Source: Saprospiraceae bacterium (GTDB taxonomy: Bacteria > Bacteroidota > Bacteroidia > Chitinophagales > Saprospiraceae). Taken from it: DNA of 64,000 bases. Of this stretch, positions 34,412-43,110 are shown piece by piece. Within the stretch, counting starts at the first letter, position 1; each line of letters begins with the position of its first letter. The notes beneath the pieces are model-generated. The model made no database searches, was not told the origin of the DNA, and worked only from the letters and a program-made list of their open reading frames with translations. Position numbers and translations under genes: made by a program. The DNA is taken from positions 4,836,001 to 4,900,000 of the forward strand of contig JADJXD010000001.1 of assembly GCA_016715985.1 (NCBI GenBank), written 5' to 3'.

Positions 34412-34446
34412 AAGGGTAATATGCGAAAGTGTATTACCCTTTTTAA
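34412..34446 (+). terminator. Rho-independent terminator closing the repeat region
   Basis: A perfect 10-bp stem AAGGGTAATA / TATTACCCTT with a 10-base loop, then TTTTAATTTT. It separates the repeat transcript from dusB. Confidence 0.8.
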
Positions 34447-34504
34447 TTTTAGCTGATTTCTATAAAATTGAAACGTCGAGTCACCCCGATTCGACAACTT
34501 TTAT

Positions 34505-34512
34505 TACTTTTG
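34505..34512 (+). promoter_or_regulatory. -7 element (TACTTTTG) of dusB
   Basis: TACTTTTG ends 8 bp before the dusB ATG, implying a nearly leaderless message. A short inverted repeat GTCGA...TCGAC (34475-34495) lies just upstream and could be an operator or part of a stem. Confidence 0.45.
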
Positions 34513-34520
34513 TCGCTAAT

Positions 34521-35528
34521 ATGGTTAAAATAGGAAATATTAGTCTGGGAGAATTTCCACTTTTACTCGCACCTATGGAAGATGTAAGCGATCCTCCTTT
34601 TCGTGCTGTATGTAAAGTGCAGGGTTGTGATATGATGTACACAGAATTTATTTCTGTAGAAGGATTGATCAGAGATGCCGATAAGAGTGTCCAAAAGCTG
34701 GACATATATGACGAAGAGAGACCCATCGGAATTCAGATATTTGGAGCGGAAATGGATTCAATGATGCAGGCTGCGGAAATTGTAGAAGCAGCACAACCGG
34801 AAGTTTTGGATATTAATTTCGGTTGTCCTGTAAAAAAAGTGGTGTGTAAGATGGCCGGTGCAGGTATTTTGCAGGATATTCCTAAAATGGTCAAATTGAC
34901 GGCTGCTGTAGTAAAATCTACCCGTTTGCCGGTTACTGTCAAAACCAGGCTTGGTTGGGATGAAAATTCATTGTTTATTGAAGAAGTAGCAGAAAGGCTT
35001 CAGGATGTAGGTATTCAAGGTATTTCCATACATGGAAGAACGCGAAAACAAATGTATAAAGGAGATGCGGACTGGTCTTTAATAGCAAAAGTTAAAGAAA
35101 ACCCAAGGATGCATATTCCGGTTTTTGGAAATGGCGACATTGATTCCCCTCAGAAAGCTATGGAGTTTCGACACAGATACGGTGTCGATGGCATAATGAT
35201 AGGTAGAGCAAGTATCGGCTATCCATGGATTTTCAGAGAAATAAAACATTACATGGCAACCGGAGAAATTTGCAGCTCTCCTACTGTGAAAGAAAGGGTA
35301 GAAGTGGCACGTCAGCATTTAATGCAGAGTATTCAATGGAAGGGAACAAAGATAGGTGTGACAGAAATGAGGAGGCATTACACCAATTATTTCAGAGACC
35401 TGCCAGGCATAAAGGAATACCGGGCAAAACTCGTATCTGAATATGAACCGGAAGTACTGAATTCTATTCTTGATGAGATTTCAGTAAAATATGAGGGCTA
35501 TATTTTTGAATCTTTGGTTACCGTATAA
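34521..35528 (+). CDS. dusB: tRNA-dihydrouridine synthase
   Basis: 335 residues. Flavin-dependent TIM barrel with LLAPMEDVSDPPFRAVCKVQG (about 14-34), the family signature VLDINFGCPVKKVVCKMAGAGIL (about 95-117) with the catalytic Cys, KTRLGWDE, ISIHGRTRKQMYKGDADW, and GIMIGRASIGYPWIF. It reduces uridines in the tRNA D-loop. It heads a probable operon with the downstream nucleotidyltransferase, whose start overlaps it by 38 bp. Confidence 0.94.
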   Translation: MVKIGNISLGEFPLLLAPMEDVSDPPFRAVCKVQGCDMMYTEFISVEGLIRDADKSVQKLDIYDEERPIGIQIFGAEMDSMMQAAEIVEAAQPEVLDINFGCPVKKVVCKMAGAGILQDIPKMVKLTAAVVKSTRLPVTVKTRLGWDENSLFIEEVAERLQDVGIQGISIHGRTRKQMYKGDADWSLIAKVKENPRMHIPVFGNGDIDSPQKAMEFRHRYGVDGIMIGRASIGYPWIFREIKHYMATGEICSSPTVKERVEVARQHLMQSIQWKGTKIGVTEMRRHYTNYFRDLPGIKEYRAKLVSEYEPEVLNSILDEISVKYEGYIFESLVTV

Positions 35529-36978
35529 TCTATTATTAAACAAAGAAATTATTCATACCTTGGTATTCAACATAAAAAAACATGAAAGGTCCATATTTGA
35601 GTTAATTCAGTTATCTGCAAAAGATTTGGGTTTTCCCGTTTATCTTGTAGGCGGATACGTTCGGGACCGCTTGCTTTCCAGAGAATCAAAAGATATTGAT
35701 GTGGTTTGTGTTGGAGATGGTATTGCCCTGGCAGAACAATTAGCAGGAAAACTTCGTCCTGTTCCGCATATCGTTGTCTATAAAAGATTTGGAACTGCCA
35801 TGTTAAGACATCAGAATCTGGAGATAGAGTTTGTGGGGGCCAGAAAAGAATCATATAGACTGAACTCCAGAAAACCTGCCGTAGAAAATGGGTCGTTGGA
35901 AGATGATCAAAACCGGAGAGACTTTACGATCAATGCATTGGCAGTAAGTCTGAATGAAGAAGACTACGGTAATATTCTGGATCCTTTTAACGGACTTCAG
36001 CATCTGGAGGCAAAATTAATTAAAACTCCGCTTGATCCGGATAAAACTTTTTCAGATGATCCATTGAGGATGATGCGGGCTATCCGATTTTCAACACAAC
36101 TGGATTTTGTGATAGATCCGGAAACATTAAAATCCATTGCCAAAAATAAAAACAGAATCAGTATTATTTCTAAGGAACGAATTGCTACGGAATTGGAGAA
36201 AATTATTTTATCAGATAAACCATCCCGAGGGTTTAAATTGCTATTTGATACTGGATTATTGAATATTATTTTTCCTGAAATGGCCGCTTTGCAAGGAGTG
36301 GAAGTTCGGAATAATATTGGGCATAAAGATAATTTTTACCATACACTGGAAGTTTTGGACAATATTTCGAAAGATACGGACAATTTATGGCTGAGATGGG
36401 CAGCGATACTACATGATATTGCAAAGCCGCCGACCAAAAGATTTGATGAAGGACTGGGTTGGACATTTCATGGTCATGAAGCATTGGGATCTGTGATGGT
36501 TCCCAGAATTTTCAAAAGACTAAAACTTCCTTTGGACCAAAAAATGAAATATGTTCAAAATCTGGTACTACTGCATTTAAGACCAATCGCGTTGACGAAT
36601 GGTAATGTTTCTGATTCTGCTGTCCGAAGATTGCTTTTTGATGCAGGGGAGGATATAGATGATCTGATGACGCTATGTAAAGCAGACATTACTTCAAAGA
36701 ATGAAGGAAAAGTAATTCGTTTCAAAGAAAATTACCGAGAGCTTGAAGAAAAGATAAAAGAAGTAGAAGAAAAGGACCAAATCCGAAACTGGCAGCCTCC
36801 TATCAGTGGTGAAGACATAATGAATACCTTTAAATTGTCGCCTTCCAGAGAAGTTGGTATTTTGAAAAATGCTATCAGAGAGGCAATTCTGGATGGGATA
36901 GTATCCAATAATTATGAAGATGCATATAAGTTTATGATCAAAAAGGCAGCTGAATTGAATATTAACAGACCTGAATAA
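35491..36978 (+). CDS. CCA tRNA nucleotidyltransferase / poly(A) polymerase family with HD domain
   Basis: 495 residues. The catalytic head is YLVGGYVRDRLLSRESKDIDVVCVGDG (about 50-76, G-G-x-V-R-D and D-x-D), and RRDFTINALAVSLN follows. The RNA-binding middle has DPLRMMRAIRFSTQLDF. An HD metal-phosphohydrolase domain follows near 285-400 (RWAAILHDIAKPPT, HGHEALGS). It adds or repairs the CCA tails of tRNAs. Homologues begin close to residue 25, so about 25 N-terminal residues may not be translated and a later TTG (near 35560) could be the true start. It is likely co-transcribed with dusB. Confidence 0.93.
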   Translation: MRAIFLNLWLPYNLLLNKEIIHTLVFNIKKHERSIFELIQLSAKDLGFPVYLVGGYVRDRLLSRESKDIDVVCVGDGIALAEQLAGKLRPVPHIVVYKRFGTAMLRHQNLEIEFVGARKESYRLNSRKPAVENGSLEDDQNRRDFTINALAVSLNEEDYGNILDPFNGLQHLEAKLIKTPLDPDKTFSDDPLRMMRAIRFSTQLDFVIDPETLKSIAKNKNRISIISKERIATELEKIILSDKPSRGFKLLFDTGLLNIIFPEMAALQGVEVRNNIGHKDNFYHTLEVLDNISKDTDNLWLRWAAILHDIAKPPTKRFDEGLGWTFHGHEALGSVMVPRIFKRLKLPLDQKMKYVQNLVLLHLRPIALTNGNVSDSAVRRLLFDAGEDIDDLMTLCKADITSKNEGKVIRFKENYRELEEKIKEVEEKDQIRNWQPPISGEDIMNTFKLSPSREVGILKNAIREAILDGIVSNNYEDAYKFMIKKAAELNINRPE

Positions 36979-36989
36979 ATTTTAAATAA

Positions 36990-37925
36990 ATGGATTGGAA
37001 GGACAACTTTTCATTTACAAGACAGGAACGTAGCGGGATTATTACTTTTCTGATTTTGTCATTTTTTCTGGTATCCGTATTTAAATTATTTCTAAGAAAT
37101 GATGTTGCCAATTCAGATTACAAACTGACTGAATATCTTTTACAAGCTGACAGCACTGATTTTTTCGAAAATAGTGAAGAAAACAATATCGAAAATGATT
37201 TTTCAAATAAGTCGCAGAGTTACTACAATAAAGAAAACAAGAAAAGTACCAGATTACGGTTTACATTTGATCCTAACTTAATTTCAGAAGATTCACTTCT
37301 TATGTTAGGATTCAGCAAATTTGCTGCAAAAAATCTTGCAAACTACAGAAATAAGGGTGGTAAAATACAGGATTCCGAGAAATTCAAGACTATTTACGGG
37401 ATGGACACTGTTCTCATTAATGATTTGCAGGACTTTATTGTGATTTCAGATATTTTCAAACATGTAAATAGACCACAATACTCAAAAGACAACTTCAGTA
37501 AAAATGAAATAAAAGTTGTTAGTCTCCAATTTGTAGAGTTAAACTCTGCAGACAGCGTACAGTTAACCGGGATTAAAGGAATAGGACCGTATAAAGCGAG
37601 TAGTATCATCAGGTACAGAAAGAGATTAGGAGGTTTTCTGGATGTTGAGCAAATTTTAGAAGTCAAGGGAATTTCAGATTCATTGTATCTTGAGATTAAG
37701 GATTTTATGGAAGTGGATGAGAATCTGATCAATCGTATCAACATCAACACTGCCGACTATAAAACCTTAATTTCTCATCCATATATGGAAAAAAATGCTG
37801 TAAACCTGATTTTGAATTACAGAAAACAGCATGGATCTTTTCAGTCCCCCAAAGAAATCAAAAGAATAAGAGCATTTAAAGAAGAGTTTGTAAACAAAAT
37901 TCTACCGTATCTTTCGGTAGAGTAG
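36990..37925 (+). CDS. ComEA-like helix-hairpin-helix protein
   Basis: 311 residues. One membrane helix near the N-terminus (GIITFLILSFFLVSVFKLFL, about 14-33) is followed by a polar linker and three HhH segments. The clearest is FVELNSADSVQLTGIKGIGPYKASSIIRYRKRLGGF (about 182-217), then INRININTADYKTLISHPYMEKNAVNLILNYRKQHGSF. ComEA-type proteins bind double-stranded DNA at the outer face of the inner membrane during uptake. A competence role here is only inferred. It lies 11 bp after the nucleotidyltransferase gene. Confidence 0.85.
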   Translation: MDWKDNFSFTRQERSGIITFLILSFFLVSVFKLFLRNDVANSDYKLTEYLLQADSTDFFENSEENNIENDFSNKSQSYYNKENKKSTRLRFTFDPNLISEDSLLMLGFSKFAAKNLANYRNKGGKIQDSEKFKTIYGMDTVLINDLQDFIVISDIFKHVNRPQYSKDNFSKNEIKVVSLQFVELNSADSVQLTGIKGIGPYKASSIIRYRKRLGGFLDVEQILEVKGISDSLYLEIKDFMEVDENLINRININTADYKTLISHPYMEKNAVNLILNYRKQHGSFQSPKEIKRIRAFKEEFVNKILPYLSVE

Positions 37926-37932
37926 GGTTTCA

Positions 37933-38859
37933 CTATTCTTGATTTGAAATTTTGGATATCAGATCACGGGTTGCAATTATTCCTGACTCTTCATCCAATG
38001 TTTTACCTTCATATTCTACTCCAATGAATCCTACATACCCTGCGGATTTTACAATTGATAACATTTTGGTATAATCTATCGTGGTTTCAAATCCATTTTC
38101 TCCGAATTCATGGGATTTTGCGCTTACTGCTTTTGCAAATGGCATTAATTCTTCAACGCCTTTATACCTGTCGTATTCTTCGATACAAGGATTCCCTTCC
38201 ACACCAGGATCGTTTTTAAGACAAAAATTACCAAAATCAGGCAGTGTGCCACAATTTTTCATATTTACTTTTGTCATTACTTCAGAAAGCCACTTTCCGT
38301 TTGATGAATATCCGCCATGATTTTCAACCAATACATTGATGTCCTTTGTTGCGGCATATTCAGATAGTTTTTTAAGACCATCTATAGCTGCCTGCATTGT
38401 TTCTTCAATTGTTCCTTCGCCATGAGCATTCACTCTGATAGAGTGACAACCCAGATATTTTGCAGCATCTACCCATTTAAAATGGTTTTGTACTGCTTCG
38501 TTTCGTTTTAAAGAATCAATATCTGCCAGATATCCTTCGCCGTCAACCATAATAAGTAATTGTTGGATTCCTGACGAGTCTGCCAATTTATTCATCCGAT
38601 CCAGAAAAGAAATGTCCTGTGCCTTGTCTTTAAAAAAGACATTTACATATTCTACTCCTTCAAAACCCAAGGATGCTGCTTTGGTTATGAATTCCAGATG
38701 ATCCATCTTGCCACTTTGTAATGCTTTGTGAAAAGACCATTGAGCCAGGGAAATATTGACTTTGCTTTCTGATTCAGGTGGTTTATTACTGCTCTCAGTG
38801 TTTTTACAACCGGCTACTAAAGTCATTGTTAAAATGAAGGCCAAAAAATTAAAATTCAT
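37933..38859 (-). CDS. Sugar phosphate isomerase/epimerase (xylose-isomerase-like TIM barrel), lipoprotein
   Basis: 308 residues with a lipoprotein signal (LVAGC). The AP-endonuclease-2/xylose isomerase TIM barrel is visible at ISLAQWSFHKALQSG, AASLGFEGVEYVNVFF, HSIRVNAHGEG, VLVENHGGYSS, CGTLPDFGNFCL and YVGFIGVEYEG, with metal-ligand Glu/His/Asp positions. It is the last gene of a four-gene minus-strand cluster with a GMC oxidoreductase, a gluconate-dehydrogenase subunit 3 and a second barrel protein. This suggests processing of an oxidised (3-keto) sugar in the periplasm. Confidence 0.87.
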   Translation of the reverse strand: MNFNFLAFILTMTLVAGCKNTESSNKPPESESKVNISLAQWSFHKALQSGKMDHLEFITKAASLGFEGVEYVNVFFKDKAQDISFLDRMNKLADSSGIQQLLIMVDGEGYLADIDSLKRNEAVQNHFKWVDAAKYLGCHSIRVNAHGEGTIEETMQAAIDGLKKLSEYAATKDINVLVENHGGYSSNGKWLSEVMTKVNMKNCGTLPDFGNFCLKNDPGVEGNPCIEEYDRYKGVEELMPFAKAVSAKSHEFGENGFETTIDYTKMLSIVKSAGYVGFIGVEYEGKTLDEESGIIATRDLISKISNQE

Positions 38860-38916
38860 TTAGTTATTACTTTTGAGTTAACTTGAAAAAAAGAAGGTGA
38901 AAGTCCAACAAAAAAA

Positions 38917-39495
38917 TTAATAAAGTGCCCAAACGCCACCAACGGATGCATAATCTATACATCCCTGATAAGGACCAGGAACAGGGTCATATTTCAATAA
39001 ATTTTTGGCACCTATTTCACTTGTACAATAACCAGCCACAGTTAATTCTTTAATGGTTCTGAATATATGTGGTTTTCCTCCATGGTCTTCTTTTACATGA
39101 TTTTGGGCATCTTCAGATAAAGCTTTGAGTATTTCTTCTCTTTCATTGCTATTTAAAGCAAGGAATGCTTTAGAATATTTTGCCTTTGATTTCTCATCAA
39201 AAATTTTCAGACCATCTTTAAATTCTTTTTGATCATCTTCTGACCGTAACCTGGAAAAATAATTATCTATATATCTGTGGCACAAAGCATCCTTTGCTCC
39301 CGGTGTATCGGTTGCAGGCAAAATACTCTCACAGACTTCAGCTAATAAAGTAGATTCTTGTTGTGACAAAATTTCAGGTGTCCAATCTGATGAACTTTCA
39401 GCTTTACATCCATGTAGTATGGCAGCAGTTGTTCCTGCCGTAAGCGTATAGCCCAATATTAGTGAGGTAGCTTTCAGAGCTTCTCTTCTATCCAT
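38917..39495 (-). CDS. Gluconate 2-dehydrogenase subunit 3 family protein
   Basis: 192 residues. The leader MDRREALKATSLILGYTLTAG with RR resembles a Tat signal, followed by ILHGCKAE, a possible lipobox. The mature part (LLAEVCESILPATDTPGAKDALCHRYIDNYFS) is the small-subunit family that accompanies GMC sugar dehydrogenases, where it is needed for export and stability of the flavin subunit. It lies 21 bp upstream of... the GMC stop's far side in transcription order: it follows the GMC gene directly. Confidence 0.9.
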   Translation of the reverse strand: MDRREALKATSLILGYTLTAGTTAAILHGCKAESSSDWTPEILSQQESTLLAEVCESILPATDTPGAKDALCHRYIDNYFSRLRSEDDQKEFKDGLKIFDEKSKAKYSKAFLALNSNEREEILKALSEDAQNHVKEDHGGKPHIFRTIKELTVAGYCTSEIGAKNLLKYDPVPGPYQGCIDYASVGGVWALY

Positions 39496-39516
39496 GATTT
39501 ATATTAATTTAAAATT

Positions 39517-41226
39517 TTATAAATTTCCTTTATTTAATTCTTCTACTGCATAATTTACAGCTCTGGCAGTAAAAGCCATGTAAGTCAGAGATGGATTCTG
39601 GCATCCTGCTGATGTCATAAATGAACCATCTGTCACAAAAACATTTTTGGCAGCGTGCATCTGATTCCATTTGTTCAAAACCGAAGTCTTGGGGTCAAGG
39701 CCCATTCTTGCAGTACCCATTTCATGAATTCCCAATCCCGGATTGCATCCAGAATCATAGGTTTTTACATCTTTCAGACCTGCTGCTTCAAGCATTTCAG
39801 CTGCGGCAGACATCATTTCCTTTCTCATTTCATACTCATTTGTTTTCCACTCAGCATCCATATTTAAGGTTGGTAATCCATACATATCTTTTTTATCCTT
39901 TTCAAGGGTAACTTTGTTTTCATGGTAAGGTAGACACTCGCCAAAGGCCATCAGACCCATACTCCAGTTTCCGGGCTGGGAAATAGCATCTTTGAGCCCT
40001 TTGCCGTAATTTGCTTCAGCAATATAACGACCCCAACCTTCACGGCTGGCACCACCCTGATAGCCAAACCCTCTGATATAATTCGGACGTTTGGTTTTAG
40101 CATCCAGATTTTGGAATCGCGGAACATAAATACCTGTAGGTCTTCTACCTTTATAATATTGATCTTTAAAATCATCCGACCGACCGTTAGCTCCCAATCT
40201 GAAATGATGGTCCATCAGATTGTGGCCCAATTCACCGCTGTCATTTCCAAAACCATCCGGAAATCTTTCAGAGGTTGAATTAAGTAAAATTTGTGTAGTT
40301 CCCAATGTGGATGCACACATGAATATTACTTTTGCAAAATATTCTTTACTTTCTTTGGTTTCTCCATCCAGAATGCGTACTCCCTTCGCCTTTTGGGTAG
40401 CATCATCAAATATAATTTCAGTTACAATAGAATGTGGTCTGATTCTTAAATTGCCGGTAGCTTCTGCTGCGGGAAGTGTGGATGCATTACTGCTAAAATA
40501 AGCTCCAAACGGACAGCCTCTCATACAACGATTTCTCGTCAGGCAAGTTCCCCTGCCATTATAGCCACCTTCCTGAGTGATATGTGCCGTTCTTCCCATC
40601 GTGATTTTCCTTTCAGGAAATTTGCTTTCTATTTTGGCTTTTGCATCTTTTTCAAGACAATTATATTCCATAGGGGGCAGGAATTTTCCATCAGGCAGTT
40701 GTGGCAACCCTTCATTTTGACCGCTTACGCCGATAAAGGTCTCTACATAATCATACCAGGGTGCAATGTCCGAATATCTTACAGGCCAGTCAACAGCGAT
40801 TCCTTCTTTTAAATTTGCTTCAAAATCCATTGGACTTAACCTATAGGATTGTCTTCCCCAGAGTAATGAACGCCCCCCAACGTGATAGGCTCTGATCCAG
40901 TCAAAAGGCTTTGTTTCTGTATAAGGATGCTCAGTGTCTTTAGGCCACCAATGTATATGTGCCGGATTGATAGTATAACCTGTTCGCCCCTGTACAGGAT
41001 AGTCTTTCATTTCTTCCAGGGTCATTTTATTTCTGTTGGGTAATTCCCAATCATCCATATTTGCAGTCGGATACTCACCATGTTTTACCATTCTGCCTCT
41101 TTCCAATACCAACGTCTTTAGCCCTTTTTCAGTTAATTCTTTAGCAGCCCATCCGCCGCTGATTCCGGATCCTATTACTATTGCATCGTAGCTTACTTCT
41201 TCCTGTCCTTCTGAATTAAAATACAT
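39517..41226 (-). CDS. GMC-family FAD oxidoreductase (sugar dehydrogenase)
   Basis: 569 residues. The FAD-binding N-terminus is YDAIVIGSGISGGWAAKELTEKGL (about 14-37) with LVLERG. A mid-protein VGGRSLLWGRQSYRLS block, the Cys-rich RCMRGCPFGAYF (about 240) and the C-terminal GIHEMGTARMGLDPKTSVLN with NVFVTDGSFM belong to GMC enzymes such as the flavin subunit of gluconate/glucoside dehydrogenases. There is no signal of its own; it is probably exported in complex with the Tat-type subunit 3. Together they likely oxidise a sugar or glycoside at C2 or C3. Confidence 0.93.
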   Translation of the reverse strand: MYFNSEGQEEVSYDAIVIGSGISGGWAAKELTEKGLKTLVLERGRMVKHGEYPTANMDDWELPNRNKMTLEEMKDYPVQGRTGYTINPAHIHWWPKDTEHPYTETKPFDWIRAYHVGGRSLLWGRQSYRLSPMDFEANLKEGIAVDWPVRYSDIAPWYDYVETFIGVSGQNEGLPQLPDGKFLPPMEYNCLEKDAKAKIESKFPERKITMGRTAHITQEGGYNGRGTCLTRNRCMRGCPFGAYFSSNASTLPAAEATGNLRIRPHSIVTEIIFDDATQKAKGVRILDGETKESKEYFAKVIFMCASTLGTTQILLNSTSERFPDGFGNDSGELGHNLMDHHFRLGANGRSDDFKDQYYKGRRPTGIYVPRFQNLDAKTKRPNYIRGFGYQGGASREGWGRYIAEANYGKGLKDAISQPGNWSMGLMAFGECLPYHENKVTLEKDKKDMYGLPTLNMDAEWKTNEYEMRKEMMSAAAEMLEAAGLKDVKTYDSGCNPGLGIHEMGTARMGLDPKTSVLNKWNQMHAAKNVFVTDGSFMTSAGCQNPSLTYMAFTARAVNYAVEELNKGNL

Positions 41227-41253
41227 GTGACTTCTGATTTTATGATTATGATT

Positions 41254-42135
41254 TTATATAACATTACAAATTTGAATTCCTTCTTTCAGAGAAGCTATCG
41301 GATCAGGATTACTCGGTATAAATTCCTGTGCAATAAAACCCTGATAGCCTGTCTCCATGATGGCCTTAATGATAGCCTTGTAGTTTAGTTCTTGTGTTTC
41401 ATTGATTTCTTTCCTGCCGGGTACACCACCGGTGTGATAGTGGGAAATATAATCATTATATTTTCTAATAGTTGAAATGACATCACCTTCCATGATCTGC
41501 ATATGGTAGATATCGTATAATAATTTAAAATGTGCAGATCCTATTTTATCTACCAAAGCTGTACCAAAACCAGTGTTATCGCATTGATATCCATGATGAT
41601 CAACTTTGCTGTTCAACAATTCCATGACCAACGTAATATTATATTTTTCTGCAAGCTTGACTACATTATCCAATCCTTTTGCACAGTTTTCCAGTCCTTG
41701 TTCATCAGAAAGATTATTACGGTTACCTGAAAAGCATATTACCTGAGAGACTCCATTTTCGGCTGCTGACAATATTAATTTGTGATAGTCTTCTGTTAAT
41801 TGAGAATGGTAAGTTGGATCATTAAATCCTTTGGTTATGTGTAAACTACTGCTGTTTGCAATGGCGCATTCAAGTCCTTTACCAATTACTATTTTGTATT
41901 CTTCCGGATCAAGCAGTTCAATTGACCTGACTCCAAGATCCTGACATGATTCGATAAATGACTCTAAAGGTATTTTACTATAACACCATCTGCAAGCTGA
42001 ATGCTTAACAGTATTTGATAATGCAGAATTTCCATTTTTAGAATTGAATTGATCTAAATTCTCAACAATTTTGTTGGACATAATCAATGCTCCGGAACCC
42101 AAAATAGTATTCTTGATTGCTTCTCTTCTTTTCAT
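41254..42135 (-). CDS. Hydroxypyruvate-isomerase-like / sugar isomerase TIM barrel with Tat-like leader
   Basis: 293 residues. MKRREAIKNTILGSGALIMSN is a Tat-like leader. The barrel matches the hydroxypyruvate isomerase/xylose isomerase-like family (DLGVRSIELLDPEEYK, VSQVICFSGNRNNLSDEQG, ITLVMELLNSKVDHHGYQCD, FKLLYDIYHMQIMEGD, HYHTGGVPGRKEI, YQGFIAQEFIP), with conserved Glu, Asp and His ligands. It is the first gene of the four-gene sugar-oxidation cluster, 27 bp before the GMC gene. The exact substrate is unknown. Confidence 0.88.
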   Translation of the reverse strand: MKRREAIKNTILGSGALIMSNKIVENLDQFNSKNGNSALSNTVKHSACRWCYSKIPLESFIESCQDLGVRSIELLDPEEYKIVIGKGLECAIANSSSLHITKGFNDPTYHSQLTEDYHKLILSAAENGVSQVICFSGNRNNLSDEQGLENCAKGLDNVVKLAEKYNITLVMELLNSKVDHHGYQCDNTGFGTALVDKIGSAHFKLLYDIYHMQIMEGDVISTIRKYNDYISHYHTGGVPGRKEINETQELNYKAIIKAIMETGYQGFIAQEFIPSNPDPIASLKEGIQICNVI

Positions 42136-42332
42136 GCAGGAAATTTATAATATATTGTTTATGTACATATATTCAAAATAAAATGGTAACTATACCATGA
42201 AATATGAGCTCAATCAAAATTTTAATTTTACAACTAAAATTCAGAAATGAAAGGTAAATATAATTTTAAAAATATACTAAAAGCCGGTAAAAATTAGAAA
42301 TAATTTTATAAAATAAACACCGCTTATAAAAA

Positions 42333-42758
42333 TTATTTAACTGACTCTTTCAGAGCTACAATATAATTTTTCCACTCTTGCTGTACATTTAGGATTTCTT
42401 CAGGAGTTAAGTGCGAAGCTGCATCATTATGACTATGATCGTGGTCGTGATCGTGATCGTGATCATGATCATGATCGTGGTCGTGGTCGTGACTGTTTTC
42501 AGATCCGGGTATTGCAACCATGTTGTGTTTCCAATCACTGATACTTTCTAATATCGTGTTTCCTTGCTCTCTGAATTGTGCAGTGGTGTCCGTGAGCAAT
42601 TTGTCCTTTATTGTTTTAGTGAGTTCTTCTGCAATGACAAGTGCTTCTTTCTGAATAATGGCAGCTTCAGATAAATGAATATCCGAAGTAGAAGTACTTG
42701 ATTTACAATTTGAAAATATGACACATAATAATAAGCTGAGAATTTGTATTAATTTCAT
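42333..42758 (-). CDS. Lipoprotein with a long His/Asp tract
   Basis: 141 residues. A lipoprotein signal ends SNC at residue 18. A helical stretch follows, then a strict His-Asp alternation at about 90-110 (with one Ser), followed by a short C-terminal helix. The tract should bind Zn, Ni, Cu or Co. No metal transporter gene is adjacent; it could be a metal buffer or a chaperone for an envelope enzyme. The DNA of the tract is a hexanucleotide repeat that could change length by slippage. Family not recognised. Confidence 0.7.
   Translation of the reverse strand: MKLIQILSLLLCVIFSNCKSSTSTSDIHLSEAAIIQKEALVIAEELTKTIKDKLLTDTTAQFREQGNTILESISDWKHNMVAIPGSENSHDHDHDHDHDHDHDHDHDHSHNDAASHLTPEEILNVQQEWKNYIVALKESVK
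42429..42491 (-). repeat. Hexanucleotide tandem repeat encoding His-Asp
   Basis: About ten GATCGT-type units (variants with CAT, GGT) inside the lipoprotein gene. All lengths in multiples of six keep the frame, so slippage would lengthen or shorten the metal-binding tract without truncating the protein. Confidence 0.85.
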
Positions 42759-43110
42759 TGGATGCTATTGTTTAAATTTAAAAGTTTACAAAATTATATT
42801 TTTTTATTAAACATTAGATATGTCCCTACCTGAAATTTGAATTATTTTGAAATTGTGTGAATTTAATTGTAAATTAATTTTTTGATTATTACGATTTGAT
42901 TCATTCAGCTTGTATCGCAGATAATTTATTTAGCAAGATAAATTATAAATAAAGTGAATGTAAATCAATATTAAATAAATTTATATAAAAATTATTTAAA
43001 ATAAACATTTTTATTTAATTTTGAGCATGTTGTAGGTTTTTTGAAAAACTTGCCAAATTTTAATTTGAAATTTAATTGAGGAATTTTCCTGATAATTAAA
43101 ATCTTTCAAA
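42759..43110. other. Intergenic region, very AT-rich, no gene seen
   Basis: About 350 bp between divergent genes, dominated by A/T runs. A TAATTTTG at 43016-43023 could be the -7 element for the VWA gene, about 87 bp before its ATG. GGAATTTTCC at about 43080 is a perfect palindrome. No RNA or ORF is recognised. Confidence 0.4.

Larger units (their letters stand above)
33929..34446 (+). ncRNA. Candidate non-coding transcript carrying three hairpin repeats
   Basis: Roughly 520 nt lies between a TATCTTTG -7 element and a perfect terminator hairpin, with no plausible plus-strand ORF. Inside it are three nearly identical repeats, each forming a 10-bp GC-rich hairpin, separated by AT-rich spacers that hold other hairpins. 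Before the first repeat, AACTAAT can pair with ATTAGTT, or ATTGATT with AATCAAT, but not both at once. I do not recognise the RNA family. Transcription direction is inferred from promoter and terminator orientation only. Confidence 0.45.
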
